This document shows, in pieces, positions 54,096 to 62,517 of a stretch of DNA of 64,000 nucleotides; position 1 is the stretch's first letter, and every line of letters starts with the position of its first letter. The notes below the pieces were generated by a model that made no database searches, was not told where the DNA came from, and saw nothing but the letters and a program-made list of their open reading frames with translations. The stretch is from Candidatus Ulvibacter alkanivorans. Its GTDB lineage: Bacteria > Bacteroidota > Bacteroidia > Flavobacteriales > Flavobacteriaceae. The position numbers and the translations under genes were made by a program. The stretch is taken from positions 124,001 through 188,000 of the forward strand of contig NZ_QOLC01000089.1 of NCBI RefSeq assembly GCF_003333325.1, written 5' to 3'.

Positions 54096-54569
54096 TTAGA
54101 GCCAATTCGGCTCTTTTATTGTCGCATTCCAAATAGGGACTTCCAAGATTGTAGCAATATGCCTTGCGATTTCTAGGGTGTTTTCTTTTTCTTCGGATTC
54201 ATACACATCTAAATGTTTGTTCCGTTCATAAAATAGATTGATACGATATACTGTGGTTCCTAAATGGGCTTCTGCGGTGATCACCCTAGCTCTAGTTTTT
54301 CTTGTGGTTTTAAAAATCGACACATATTCTATAGGAGGCAGCTTCTTCCATGTTCCAAAATTTACTGCGAAAATAGAATATACGTTGCGATAACGTTTGC
54401 TTTCAAGTTCCATTTCAATGCCTTCTCGCAACCCCAGCTTTAATGCAGCTGCCAAAAGGATAAGTCCGTAATAACTGCCCTCAAAAAACAAGTAGACCGA
54501 TAAAAAAGCGAGTACGATCGCAAAGAAGATCTTTATTTGAGGAACAGGTTGTAAGTGTCGTAAGGTCAT
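54096..54569 (-). CDS. Conserved hypothetical membrane protein
   Basis: A 157-aa protein with two adjacent membrane helices near the N-terminus (about 12-30 and 32-48), then a soluble domain with GTWKKLPPIEYVSIFKTTRK and a helical C-terminus. No named family recognised. Its start overlaps the DUF421 stop by 4 bp, so it is probably co-translated with DUF421; its stop abuts the GreA-like gene with no gap. Confidence 0.7.
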   Translation of the reverse strand: MTLRHLQPVPQIKIFFAIVLAFLSVYLFFEGSYYGLILLAAALKLGLREGIEMELESKRYRNVYSIFAVNFGTWKKLPPIEYVSIFKTTRKTRARVITAEAHLGTTVYRINLFYERNKHLDVYESEEKENTLEIARHIATILEVPIWNATIKEPNWL

Positions 54570-55105
54570 TTGCTTTGTATAATCACATCTTCCATAATAA
54601 ATGAATCTACTTGAAAGTTTTCTTCAGTATGCAAAACACTTACATCTCCGGTAGTTTCCAGGACCACAGCTTTCACTTCACTCAAGCGAAGTACGTTCGC
54701 CTCTCTCAATTTACCTCGCAATTCATCTTTAGAGACCTTACAAGCCGCAATGTTTTCTTCGAGGAATTTGCCATCTCGCATTAACAAAACAGGTGAATTG
54801 TCAAGCGTGTTCTGTGCGGCATCACTCTTAAATTGCGCTAAAGAAATTAAATAGTTCATTAAATACAATAATCCAATCGTGATTGCTCCAATGGCTAATT
54901 TCGGGTTTCCGGTTCCAATACTCATCGCAAATAAGTTACCTATGGCAATGGTATTAATAAAATCGAAACCTGTCATTTTACTAAAACTTTTTAAACCGAA
55001 GATGCGCGTATAAACAATAAGCGCAAGATAGATTACTAGTGTACCAATAAATACCGACGCCAAGGTCGGCATGTCTAAGTCTTTAAAAAAATATTCCCAG
55101 TTCAT
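54566..55105 (-). CDS. DUF421 domain-containing protein (YetF/YrbG-like)
   Basis: A 179-aa inner-membrane protein of the DUF421 family: three N-terminal helices (about 12-32, 45-60, 66-84) with GLKSFSKMTGFDFINTIAIGNLFA, the family core, and a C-terminal soluble domain (about 95-170: LLMRDGKFLEENIAACKVSKDEL). Function unclear; B. subtilis homologues affect stress or spore properties. First gene of a two-gene unit. Confidence 0.88.
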   Translation of the reverse strand: MNWEYFFKDLDMPTLASVFIGTLVIYLALIVYTRIFGLKSFSKMTGFDFINTIAIGNLFAMSIGTGNPKLAIGAITIGLLYLMNYLISLAQFKSDAAQNTLDNSPVLLMRDGKFLEENIAACKVSKDELRGKLREANVLRLSEVKAVVLETTGDVSVLHTEENFQVDSFIMEDVIIQSK

Positions 55106-55264
55106 GATGTGATGTTTAAGAAGCGAATTCTTAAAGATAGCTTTAAAGCCATTTGATTTTCGTTAATCTTTTCAGAAAAAACCCAATTAGAACGCGCTAT
55201 ATTATTTCTGAAGCCTAACAAGTACTAACTTTAGAAGACACAAATAAATTAAAAAAAAACTGTA

Positions 55265-56263
55265 ATGAACAACTATATCGTACTAAAGAACAGACCCTCC
55301 GGGCGTCCAAAAGAAAGTGATTTTGAATTTAAGGAAGAGGAGCGTCCATCTCCAAAAGATGGAGAACTATTACTTAAGACCAAATATGTCTCTGTAGATC
55401 CTTATCTGCGCGGAAGAATGCGAGACGAAAAATCGTATATCGAACCCTTTAAGCTTAACGAACCCATTGAGTCTGGAATTATTGCGGAAGTCATCGAATC
55501 TAAGCATGATGATTTTGAAGTTGGCGATTATGTGAATGGCATGTTGAAATGGAAGAAATTTCAGCTTTCGAAAGGTGAAGGCTTGAACAAGGTAGATGGA
55601 AATAAAGCGCCTTTAAGTGCTTACTTGGGTGTATTAGGCTTAACAGGTATCACAGCGTATTTAGGGTTGGATAAAATTGGCAACCCAAAGGAAGGAGAAA
55701 CTATGTTAGTTTCAGGAGCCGCCGGTGCAGTAGGTTCTGTAGTGGGGCAGATAGGGAAAATAAAAGGGTGTCGGGTTGTTGGTATAGCAGGCAGCGACGA
55801 GAAGGTCAAGATGCTTCAAAAAGAATTCGGCTTTGATGCAGGCATCAACTATAAGACCACCGAAAACATGAAACAGGCCATTAAAGAATCCTGTCCCAAT
55901 GGTGTCGATGTGTATTTTGATAATGTGGGTGGCGAGATCCTTGATGCTGCCATGGCGAATATCAATTCTAAAGGGCGCGTGGTAAACTGCGGCGCAATCT
56001 CATTGTACAACGAAACAGAAACACCAAAAGGTCCGCGTCACGAAACAACCTTAATAAAGAAAAGTGTACGAATGCAAGGGTTTACAGTTCGAGATTATCA
56101 AGCTGATTTTCCTTCAGCCGTAGCTCAATTGGCAACATGGTTGGAAGAGGATAAGTTGACCTACGAAGAAACGATCGTTGAAGGATTCGATTCTATTCCG
56201 AAGGCATTTATCGCATTATTTGACGGAGAGAACAAAGGGAAAATGATCGTAAAAGTGTCTTAA
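55265..56263 (+). CDS. NADP-dependent medium-chain reductase (CurA/PTGR1-like)
   Basis: A 332-aa zinc-independent oxidoreductase of the MDR superfamily, probably reducing enals or enones using NADPH. It shows NRPSGRPKESDFEFKEEE near the N-terminus, the Rossmann glycines in VSGAAGAVGSVVGQIGK, and DVYFDNVGGEILDAA. The catalytic zinc cysteines of alcohol dehydrogenases are absent. It precedes the SDR gene on the same strand; a role in reactive-aldehyde detoxification is inferred from the family. Confidence 0.9.
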   Translation: MNNYIVLKNRPSGRPKESDFEFKEEERPSPKDGELLLKTKYVSVDPYLRGRMRDEKSYIEPFKLNEPIESGIIAEVIESKHDDFEVGDYVNGMLKWKKFQLSKGEGLNKVDGNKAPLSAYLGVLGLTGITAYLGLDKIGNPKEGETMLVSGAAGAVGSVVGQIGKIKGCRVVGIAGSDEKVKMLQKEFGFDAGINYKTTENMKQAIKESCPNGVDVYFDNVGGEILDAAMANINSKGRVVNCGAISLYNETETPKGPRHETTLIKKSVRMQGFTVRDYQADFPSAVAQLATWLEEDKLTYEETIVEGFDSIPKAFIALFDGENKGKMIVKVS

Positions 56264-56286
56264 AAAACAACTTCCTTAAAAGCATA

Positions 56287-56312
56287 TTAACGGAACCGTT
56301 AAAGACCGTTAA
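56287..56312. promoter_or_regulatory. TTAACGG-CCGTTAA-CCGTTAA repeat cluster upstream of the SDR gene
   Basis: TTAACGG (56287-56293), CCGTTAA (56296-56302) and CCGTTAA (56306-56312) form an inverted repeat with a 2-bp spacer plus a direct copy. An operator for the SDR gene at 56353 is plausible; no regulator gene is adjacent. Confidence 0.45.
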
Positions 56313-56352
56313 TCTACTTTTGGTCGTTTGAAAAAATAAGTATATTACTTTT

Positions 56353-56991
56353 ATGGAAAGAGTATTAGTAGTAGGAGCCACGGGTACCACCGGAAAGAAA
56401 ATCGTGGACATTTTAGATGAATATCGCAACTATATTCCGGTAGCAATGATTCGTCGAAAAGAACAAGCAACACAATTTGAAGAGAGAAATATCAACACGG
56501 TTTTGGCCGACTTGGAGAAAAATGTGAGCCATACGGTTACCGGCATCGAAAAAGTAATTTTTGCAGCCGGTAGTGGTGGAGATACTTCAAAAGAAAAAAC
56601 CTTGAGCGTGGATCAAGAAGGAGCCATAAAATTAATCGATATGGCGCAAGTTGCGGGGATTAAAAAATTTGTCATGTTAAGTGCTATGGGTGCAGATGAG
56701 CCCGAAAGCAATCAAGATATCAAACATTATCTTGAGGCGAAGCACAATGCCGATGAACACTTAAAAGCAAGTGGGATGCCCTACACTATTGTACGCCCCG
56801 GAGCCCTTACAAACGATAAAGGTACCGATGAGATCGAAGCTTCGAAAAAATTGGGTAAGAGCGGCGAGATAAGCAGAGAAGATGTTGCTAATACCTTGGT
56901 CGCTGTATTGAACGATACCACAGCGCAAAACAAAACTTTCGAAATATTAACCGGCGACACCGCCATAGAAGAGGCGGTGCAAGAGATATAA
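56353..56991 (+). CDS. Atypical short-chain dehydrogenase (SDR a5, NAD(P)H-binding)
   Basis: A 212-aa NAD(P)-binding protein of the NmrA/YtfG-like atypical SDR group: VLVVGATGTTGKKIV with GxxGxxG at 8-14, FVMLSAMGADEPESN and YTIVRPGALTNDKGT. Catalytic YxxxK is absent, typical of atypical SDRs, so it may be a redox sensor or a reductase of unknown substrate. It follows an inverted-repeat operator-like region and the MDR gene, but is far enough (90 nt) to have its own promoter. Confidence 0.85.
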   Translation: MERVLVVGATGTTGKKIVDILDEYRNYIPVAMIRRKEQATQFEERNINTVLADLEKNVSHTVTGIEKVIFAAGSGGDTSKEKTLSVDQEGAIKLIDMAQVAGIKKFVMLSAMGADEPESNQDIKHYLEAKHNADEHLKASGMPYTIVRPGALTNDKGTDEIEASKKLGKSGEISREDVANTLVAVLNDTTAQNKTFEILTGDTAIEEAVQEI

Positions 56992-57028
56992 AGCGTTACT
57001 GCTTTGGCAAATAAGTTGCGGGAATTGG

Positions 57029-57054
57029 ATTGGAGTCTGTTTCTTGACTCCAAT
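57029..57054. terminator. Hairpin between convergent SDR and ABC-unit genes
   Basis: Perfect 9-bp stem ATTGGAGTC (57029-57037) / GACTCCAAT (57046-57054), 38 bp after the SDR stop. No T-run follows on either strand, so it may be a weak terminator or an RNA-stabilising hairpin. Confidence 0.5.
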
Positions 57055-57059
57055 ATATA

Positions 57060-57170
57060 TTAATGATCCACCAGCGTGTTCCTCAGGATTTTCATTTGAA
57101 CGAGAACTTTACCGTCGATGATTACGGTTTTAATTCGGTCGGGTAATTCTGGATACGTTAGAGTTGTCAT
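57060..57170 (-). pseudogene. 36-aa open frame coupled to the ABC ATPase, possible RDD-family remnant
   Basis: Minus-strand frame from ATG at 57170 to TAA at 57060. The ATG overlaps the ABC ATPase stop (ATGA). The peptide YPELPDRIKTVIIDG resembles the N-terminus of RDD-family membrane proteins, but the frame ends before any membrane helix. It is therefore either a degenerate RDD gene or a short peptide gene. The evidence is weak. Confidence 0.35.
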
Positions 57171-58108
57171 ATAGCCTTTAATGCTACTGTTTCTTCTGCT
57201 ATAGGTGCATGATGATTAAAAAAAACCTCTTTGTCATTATAAGCGGCTTGAATAAGATAATGGGTGCCTTTATAGAAGCATTTTTCTATTGTGACTTGCA
57301 GGTTGGTTTTTTCTTCGGAAAGTGCTAGTTGGTGAGGTAAAAATATCGTTTTGTCCAAAAACTTTTCCGAAGTGAACATTCCAGAAGGCAGTGTAGTAAC
57401 CTCTCCGAAGAAACTAGCTTGATGAATGCTTTTGGGGTTGTTAAAGACATTTTGCGGAGTGTCTATGGTTTCAATTTTACCTTGGTGAAGAATCATTAAT
57501 GTGTCGGAGAAGGCCATAGCTTCCTCAGGATCATGAGTAGCCATGATACAGCTAATGTTATTTGCCTTTAAATACTGGAATAGCGACCGACGCAATTTAT
57601 TCTTTCGAAACGTATCTATATCGCTAAATGGTTCATCCAGCAACAAAAGCTCCGGTTTGTTCGCCAATGCTTTGGCAATTGCGACTCGTTGCTTTTGGCC
57701 GCCACTTAAATTCTTAATCAAGGTGTTTTTATATGCGCTTAAGGCTACGAGATCCAGTAGAGTATTTACACGAGATGTCTCCTTTTTTGGGTCTTGACGG
57801 TTTAAAAAGCTCGAAACATTTTCGGTGACAGTACTAAATGGCATCAAGGAAAGATCTTGTGCGACCAGTTTTATAAAAGGCTCTCCCGGAATAAGATTGT
57901 GGGTAGGACCTAATAATCGATTTCCGTTATAAGATATCTCACCTTTATCTAAATGCAAGAGTCCGTAAATAAGATGTAATAAGGTAGATTTTCCACAACC
58001 ACTTTCGCCTAGAACCGCCATATGAACGCCTTGTTTGAGCGTAAAATCAATATCGCTAAGCACTGTGGTGTTAGAATAAGAAAAGGAATTGATCGAGACG
58101 CTAAGCAT
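57167..58108 (-). CDS. ABC transporter ATP-binding protein
   Basis: A 313-aa ATPase with Walker A GESGCGKST (34-42), signature LSGGQ (134-138), Walker B LLLLDEP (154-160) and the H-loop in MATHDPEEA. The C-terminal extension (about 230-313) resembles the TOBE-type tail of PotA/CysA/FbpC importer ATPases. No permease or binding protein is next to it, so the transported substrate is unknown. Its stop overlaps a 36-aa reading frame, and a strong hairpin separates it from the S9 protease gene. Confidence 0.88.
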   Translation of the reverse strand: MLSVSINSFSYSNTTVLSDIDFTLKQGVHMAVLGESGCGKSTLLHLIYGLLHLDKGEISYNGNRLLGPTHNLIPGEPFIKLVAQDLSLMPFSTVTENVSSFLNRQDPKKETSRVNTLLDLVALSAYKNTLIKNLSGGQKQRVAIAKALANKPELLLLDEPFSDIDTFRKNKLRRSLFQYLKANNISCIMATHDPEEAMAFSDTLMILHQGKIETIDTPQNVFNNPKSIHQASFFGEVTTLPSGMFTSEKFLDKTIFLPHQLALSEEKTNLQVTIEKCFYKGTHYLIQAAYNDKEVFFNHHAPIAEETVALKAI

Positions 58109-58122
58109 TGGTATACATATAG

Positions 58123-58147
58123 TGGCGGGGCTTGAAAAGCCCCGCCA
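58123..58147 (-). terminator. Strong GC-rich hairpin after the S9 peptidase gene
   Basis: Stem TGGCGGGGCTT (58123-58133) / AAGCCCCGCCA (58137-58147), 7 nt after the S9 stop on the minus strand. No T-run follows, so it may terminate weakly or protect the mRNA 3' end, while separating it from the ABC ATPase gene. Confidence 0.6.
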
Positions 58148-58153
58148 TAAATC

Positions 58154-60316
58154 CTATTCTTTTACGCCTTGATTGACCTTTTCCGGCAATACTTCGTATC
58201 CCATATTATACAGTGTGAATCCGTAAATATCGGCATACTGCTCAATGGTCTTACTTACCGGAGTTCCGGCACCATGGCCTGCGTCGGTTTCTATACGAAT
58301 AAGGACGGGATTACTTCCCGACTGTTTTTCTTGAAGTTCAGCAGCAAATTTAAAACTATGGGCGGGCACCACACGATCATCATGATCTGCAGTGGTGATC
58401 AAGGTGGCCGGATATTCGACCCCCTCTTCTACGTTGTGTAATGGAGAGTATCCTTTTAAGTATTCGAACATTTCCTTACTGTCTTCTGCGGTACCATAAT
58501 CGTAAGCCCATCCGGCACCTGCTGTAAAGGTGTGATAGCGTAACATGTCTAAAACTCCAACGGCCGGTAAGGCAACCTTCATAAGGTCGGGGCGCTGTGT
58601 CATGGTGGCACCAACAAGCAATCCACCGTTAGATCCCCCGCGAATGGCTAGATAATCTTTAGATGTGTATTTGTTTTCGATCAAATATTCGGCTGCGGCA
58701 ATAAAATCGTCGAAGACATTTTGTTTCTTCATTTTTATCCCTGCATTGTGCCAATCTTTTCCGTATTCACCACCCCCTCTTAAATTAGGGACCGCATATA
58801 CACCCCCTTGTTCCATCCAAACTGCGTTCGTAATGCTAAAATTAGGTGTCAAACTAATATTGAAACCGCCATAACCATAAAGAATGGTTGGGTTGTTTCC
58901 ATCCAGTTCAAGTCCTTTTTTGTGAGTAATGATCATCGGTATTTTTGTACCATCCTTGGAGGTATAAAATACCTGTTTGCTTTCGTAGTCCTCTGGATTG
59001 AAATCGATTTGCGGTTTACGATATAATTCGGAAGTTCCTTCTGCAATATCATATTTATAGATGCTTCCGGGGGTTACGTAGTTGGTAAAAGAATAATACA
59101 AATGTGTTTCTTCCTTTTTAGTCCCAAATCCGCCGGCACTTCCTACACCGGGAAGATCCACTTCACGAATTAAGTTTCCGTCGTAATCGTATTGCAACAC
59201 TTTTGAAACGGCATCAACCATATAATTTGCGAAAAAGGAGCCTCCACCTTTAGATGGGTTTAATACATTTTCGGTTTCAGGAATAAAGTCTTTCCAATTT
59301 TCCGGTGTCGGATTTGAGGCATCGACAGTTACTATCTTTTTGTTTGGAGCATTTAAGTTGGTAACGATGTAGAGTTTAGCTCCTTCATTTTCCATGATAT
59401 ACGAATCACTATCTGTATGATCTAGAATGGTAATGAATTTACTATTCGGTTTGGTTAGATCCTTTAAAAACAGTTTGTTTCCTGAGGTAGAGACGCTAGC
59501 TGTTACAAAAAGGTACTTGTTGTCTTCAGTTACACCGCCATTGACATAGCGATGCTTTTCGGCTTCGGTTCCTCCAAAAATAAGTTCGTCTTCCTCTTGA
59601 GAAGTGCCTAGTGTATGAAAGTACAATTTGTGCTGATCGGTTTTCGCAGAAAGCTCACTCCCCTCCGGCTTATCGTAGCTGGAGTAATAGAATCCTTCAT
59701 TGCCACGCCATGCGAGTCCGCTAAATTTGATATCGACCAAGGTATCTTCAATTATTTCTTTGGTTTCGGCATTCATGACTAAAACTTTTCGCCAATCACT
59801 TCCTCCTTCAGAAATACTATAAGCAACGGTTTTACCGTCTTCAGAATAACTTACACCACCCAAAGAGATAGTTCCATCTTCGCTAAAGGTGTTTGGGTCT
59901 AAAAATATTTCGGCTGTATCCGGGTCATCACCTGTCTTATACCTATACAGCACATATTGATTTTGCAATCCGTCGTTCTTATAAAAGTAAGTATAATCTC
60001 CTTCCTTATAAGGGGCTCCCACTTTTTCATAATTCCAAAGGGTAGATAATCGCTCTTTAAGTTCTTCTCGAAACGGAATATCATCGAGGTAGCCATAGGT
60101 TACCTTGTTTTGTGCTTCAACCCATTTTTCAGTTTCTTCGCTTCTGTCGTCTTCCAACCAGCGGTAGGGATCTGCCACTTCTACACCAAAATAGGTGTCT
60201 ACCGTGTCCACTTTTTTCGTTTTGTGATAGTTCAATGTACTAGATTGTTGTTTTTTATCTTCGTTACAAGCTGTGATAAGCACTATTAGCAAGATAGGAA
60301 TGATTGATTTTTTCAT
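58154..60316 (-). CDS. S9 family prolyl oligopeptidase, lipoprotein
   Basis: Serine peptidase cleaving after proline in short peptides. The 720-aa product has a lipoprotein signal (LITAC, cysteine 17), a seven-bladed propeller region (about 75-430) and the S9A hydrolase domain with S562 (GGSNGG), D647 (ADHDDRV) and H681 (AGHGAG). This matches the POP family (E. coli-type PtrB relatives, Flavobacterium prolyl endopeptidase). Monocistronic; substrate use is probably peptide scavenging in the envelope. Confidence 0.95.
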   Translation of the reverse strand: MKKSIIPILLIVLITACNEDKKQQSSTLNYHKTKKVDTVDTYFGVEVADPYRWLEDDRSEETEKWVEAQNKVTYGYLDDIPFREELKERLSTLWNYEKVGAPYKEGDYTYFYKNDGLQNQYVLYRYKTGDDPDTAEIFLDPNTFSEDGTISLGGVSYSEDGKTVAYSISEGGSDWRKVLVMNAETKEIIEDTLVDIKFSGLAWRGNEGFYYSSYDKPEGSELSAKTDQHKLYFHTLGTSQEEDELIFGGTEAEKHRYVNGGVTEDNKYLFVTASVSTSGNKLFLKDLTKPNSKFITILDHTDSDSYIMENEGAKLYIVTNLNAPNKKIVTVDASNPTPENWKDFIPETENVLNPSKGGGSFFANYMVDAVSKVLQYDYDGNLIREVDLPGVGSAGGFGTKKEETHLYYSFTNYVTPGSIYKYDIAEGTSELYRKPQIDFNPEDYESKQVFYTSKDGTKIPMIITHKKGLELDGNNPTILYGYGGFNISLTPNFSITNAVWMEQGGVYAVPNLRGGGEYGKDWHNAGIKMKKQNVFDDFIAAAEYLIENKYTSKDYLAIRGGSNGGLLVGATMTQRPDLMKVALPAVGVLDMLRYHTFTAGAGWAYDYGTAEDSKEMFEYLKGYSPLHNVEEGVEYPATLITTADHDDRVVPAHSFKFAAELQEKQSGSNPVLIRIETDAGHGAGTPVSKTIEQYADIYGFTLYNMGYEVLPEKVNQGVKE

Positions 60317-60402
60317 ATACTGAAGAATTTTATACGCAGTAAATGTACTAAAAACAAATGGGTCGATTTGTTATAGTCTTGTTAGAATAAGTTGAAAGTA
60401 AA

Positions 60403-60780
60403 TTAGTACTGAAATAGCGGCCTGTATGACTTCCAATACTTATAGATCAAGATGATGTTGATGACAACAACCACAATTGCAACCCATATATCTGAAACAT
60501 CCAAAAAGACATGGAACAGAAAAATATTAAAAGATATTGGCGCCAACAATAAAAGCGCAAACGGCACCCATTTATTGAACAATAGTAATAGTCCGATAAC
60601 GATTTCTAGCACAGCAACAACGTATAATACATAACCGGTAGCCTCGAGAGAATCCATAAAGTTGGCTGCTGCCGGAGGCATATCGAAAATAGGGATATAA
60701 CTAAAGAGTTTGTTAGACCCAAAAACGAGTAACGCTAACGCTAGTATAAAGCGGAGGATTTTAGTAAAGGTAGAATTCAT
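60403..60780 (-). CDS. DoxX family membrane protein
   Basis: A 125-aa protein with four membrane helices (about 8-26, 49-66, 72-90, 97-115) in the DoxX/DoxD-like pattern: LRFILALALLVFGSNKLF, VVAVLEIVIGLLLLFNKW. Function uncertain; family members associate with thiosulfate:quinone oxidoreductase or unrelated redox roles. No partner genes adjacent. A near-match -7 box (TATCTTTA) lies upstream. Confidence 0.82.
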   Translation of the reverse strand: MNSTFTKILRFILALALLVFGSNKLFSYIPIFDMPPAAANFMDSLEATGYVLYVVAVLEIVIGLLLLFNKWVPFALLLLAPISFNIFLFHVFLDVSDIWVAIVVVVINIILIYKYWKSYRPLFQY

Positions 60781-60823
60781 AGTGATGGTTGTAAGTGTTT
60801 GATATTTAAAGATACAGAAAAAT

Positions 60824-60857
60824 AAAAAACCCGATTCATTTAATGAATCGGGTTTTT
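60824..60857 (-). terminator. Perfect terminator after the FG-GAP gene
   Basis: Stem with 16 paired bases, AAAAAACCCGATTCATT (60824-60840) / AATGAATCGGGTTTTT (60842-60857), single-base loop, A and T flanks. It ends the minus-strand FG-GAP transcript and isolates DoxX. Confidence 0.9.
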
Positions 60858-60876
60858 AACAATTTGCAAATATGTA

Positions 60877-62490
60877 TTATTTTTTGATGAACTTCTGTGT
60901 AATAGTAGCACCGTTGTTCACAACACGTAGGATATACGACCCGGCATTAAGTCCCGAAACATCGATGGATGTTCCTTTTAGTCTTTCGTTTAAGACTCTT
61001 TTACCTGTGATATCGAATACGGTAATAAGCGCATCTTCCAACCCGGTTTTTCTATTCAAGTTTAGTACATCTTCTGCAGGATTTGGATATAGAATAAGAT
61101 CGTTCACTAAATAATCTTCCAGCCCTAAGAAGGTCCCTTCAATAATTGTAAGGGTTTCATTAATATTTGGATTGTCTACGCGGTCTATCAATCCAGATGG
61201 CCAATACACGGTCACGCTAATAATTTCGGTGTCGGCTCCTAGACCAAAGTGAGTGTTCAACGTACTCATAAATCGGAATCCTTCTCCACTTCGAACGTCT
61301 CTTATTTGAGTGCCTGAAGCTGTAAGAAGTTCTACACGAGCTCCAATACCATTAATATTGCTTTCGGTTCCCACAGTATTGATCGTTAGCCAATTGTTTC
61401 CATTAGGTGTGTTATAGTAGATCGTTTCATTGTTGAACGCATCTATAAATCCGTCGTTGTTAAGATCACCAAAAGGACCATTTTCTCCAGAGATCACACC
61501 AAACTGCACATTTCCGAAGGTAAGATCACCATTTCCTAACAAAATATTTCCGTTCGATGCGATGTCTAAGAAACCATCGTTATTGAAATCGGCAGGTGCA
61601 TTTTCAATTCCTGTTGCTGTCACAACACCAATTCCTGATCCTGAAGTTACATCGGTAAATGTACTGTCTCCATTATTACGCATTAACTTGTGTTCTCCAG
61701 AGCTTGCACCAATAAATACATCCATGTCGCCATCGTTATCAAAATCTCCCCATGCCGAAGACCACGTTTGCATTGGGTCTGCCAATCCTACTTCATCTCC
61801 TACTTCTGTATAGGTGCCATCACCGTTGTTGCGGTGCATTTGATTGGTACGTCGTGGCACTTCACCACCACACTTAGCGATGAACATATCCATGTCCCTG
61901 TCATTGTCATAATCGATCCAAACAGAACCGTAGTTCCCACCTGAAGGATAGTCACCCAATCCTCCTTGGATAAACTCAAGGTTCCCCGAACCATCATTGA
62001 TGTAGTATACGTTTGGCTCCACATCGTGACAAACAAAGGCGTCTAAATGACCGTCGTTGTTAATGTCAATAAAGTTAGAACGTTGTGAGAATACATATTC
62101 TGAACCCGAGATCTCTGTAAATCCATCTCCGGTATCATTGGCTTTCATAAATGTAACTCCGTTTCCACCACCGTATAAAAGATCGGTATACCCGTTGGCG
62201 TCAAAATCGGCAGCAGCCATACTCCAAGAAGGATTATAATCGGCTTCAGTAGTAGTAATATTAGCTTCTACAAATCCGCCACCACTTTGTTGGTAGAATA
62301 TATTTACATTGGTAGATTGAATACAAACGATGTCGTCTAAGAAGTCACCATTCATATCTACGACCCCTCTTTCAGAACCAACGGTTGCAATAGATTCAGT
62401 CGTAAAATTTAAGGTTCCATTTACTCCGTTTTGGGCATTTCCGAAGCTAAAAAGACAACATAGAATTGCGGAGAGTATTAGTTTTTTCAT
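60877..62490 (-). CDS. FG-GAP/VCBS repeat protein with type IX secretion C-terminal sorting domain
   Basis: A 537-aa secreted protein: signal peptide (1-19), then repeated DxDxDG-type FG-GAP/VCBS calcium motifs (FDANGYTDLLYG, DINNDGHLDAFV, DYDNDRDMDMF, DFDNDGDMDVF, DFNNDGFLDIAS, DLNNDGFIDAFN), an ASPIC/UnbV-like segment (VYWPSGLIDRV) and a T9SS type A sorting domain (about 455-537) ending GSYILRVVNNGATITQKFIKK. It presumably sits on the cell surface. The gene follows the cytochrome lipoprotein by 28 nt, suggesting co-transcription. Confidence 0.9.
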   Translation of the reverse strand: MKKLILSAILCCLFSFGNAQNGVNGTLNFTTESIATVGSERGVVDMNGDFLDDIVCIQSTNVNIFYQQSGGGFVEANITTTEADYNPSWSMAAADFDANGYTDLLYGGGNGVTFMKANDTGDGFTEISGSEYVFSQRSNFIDINNDGHLDAFVCHDVEPNVYYINDGSGNLEFIQGGLGDYPSGGNYGSVWIDYDNDRDMDMFIAKCGGEVPRRTNQMHRNNGDGTYTEVGDEVGLADPMQTWSSAWGDFDNDGDMDVFIGASSGEHKLMRNNGDSTFTDVTSGSGIGVVTATGIENAPADFNNDGFLDIASNGNILLGNGDLTFGNVQFGVISGENGPFGDLNNDGFIDAFNNETIYYNTPNGNNWLTINTVGTESNINGIGARVELLTASGTQIRDVRSGEGFRFMSTLNTHFGLGADTEIISVTVYWPSGLIDRVDNPNINETLTIIEGTFLGLEDYLVNDLILYPNPAEDVLNLNRKTGLEDALITVFDITGKRVLNERLKGTSIDVSGLNAGSYILRVVNNGATITQKFIKK

Positions 62491-62517
62491 AATAGGTGTT
62501 TTAAAATAATTTAGTTT

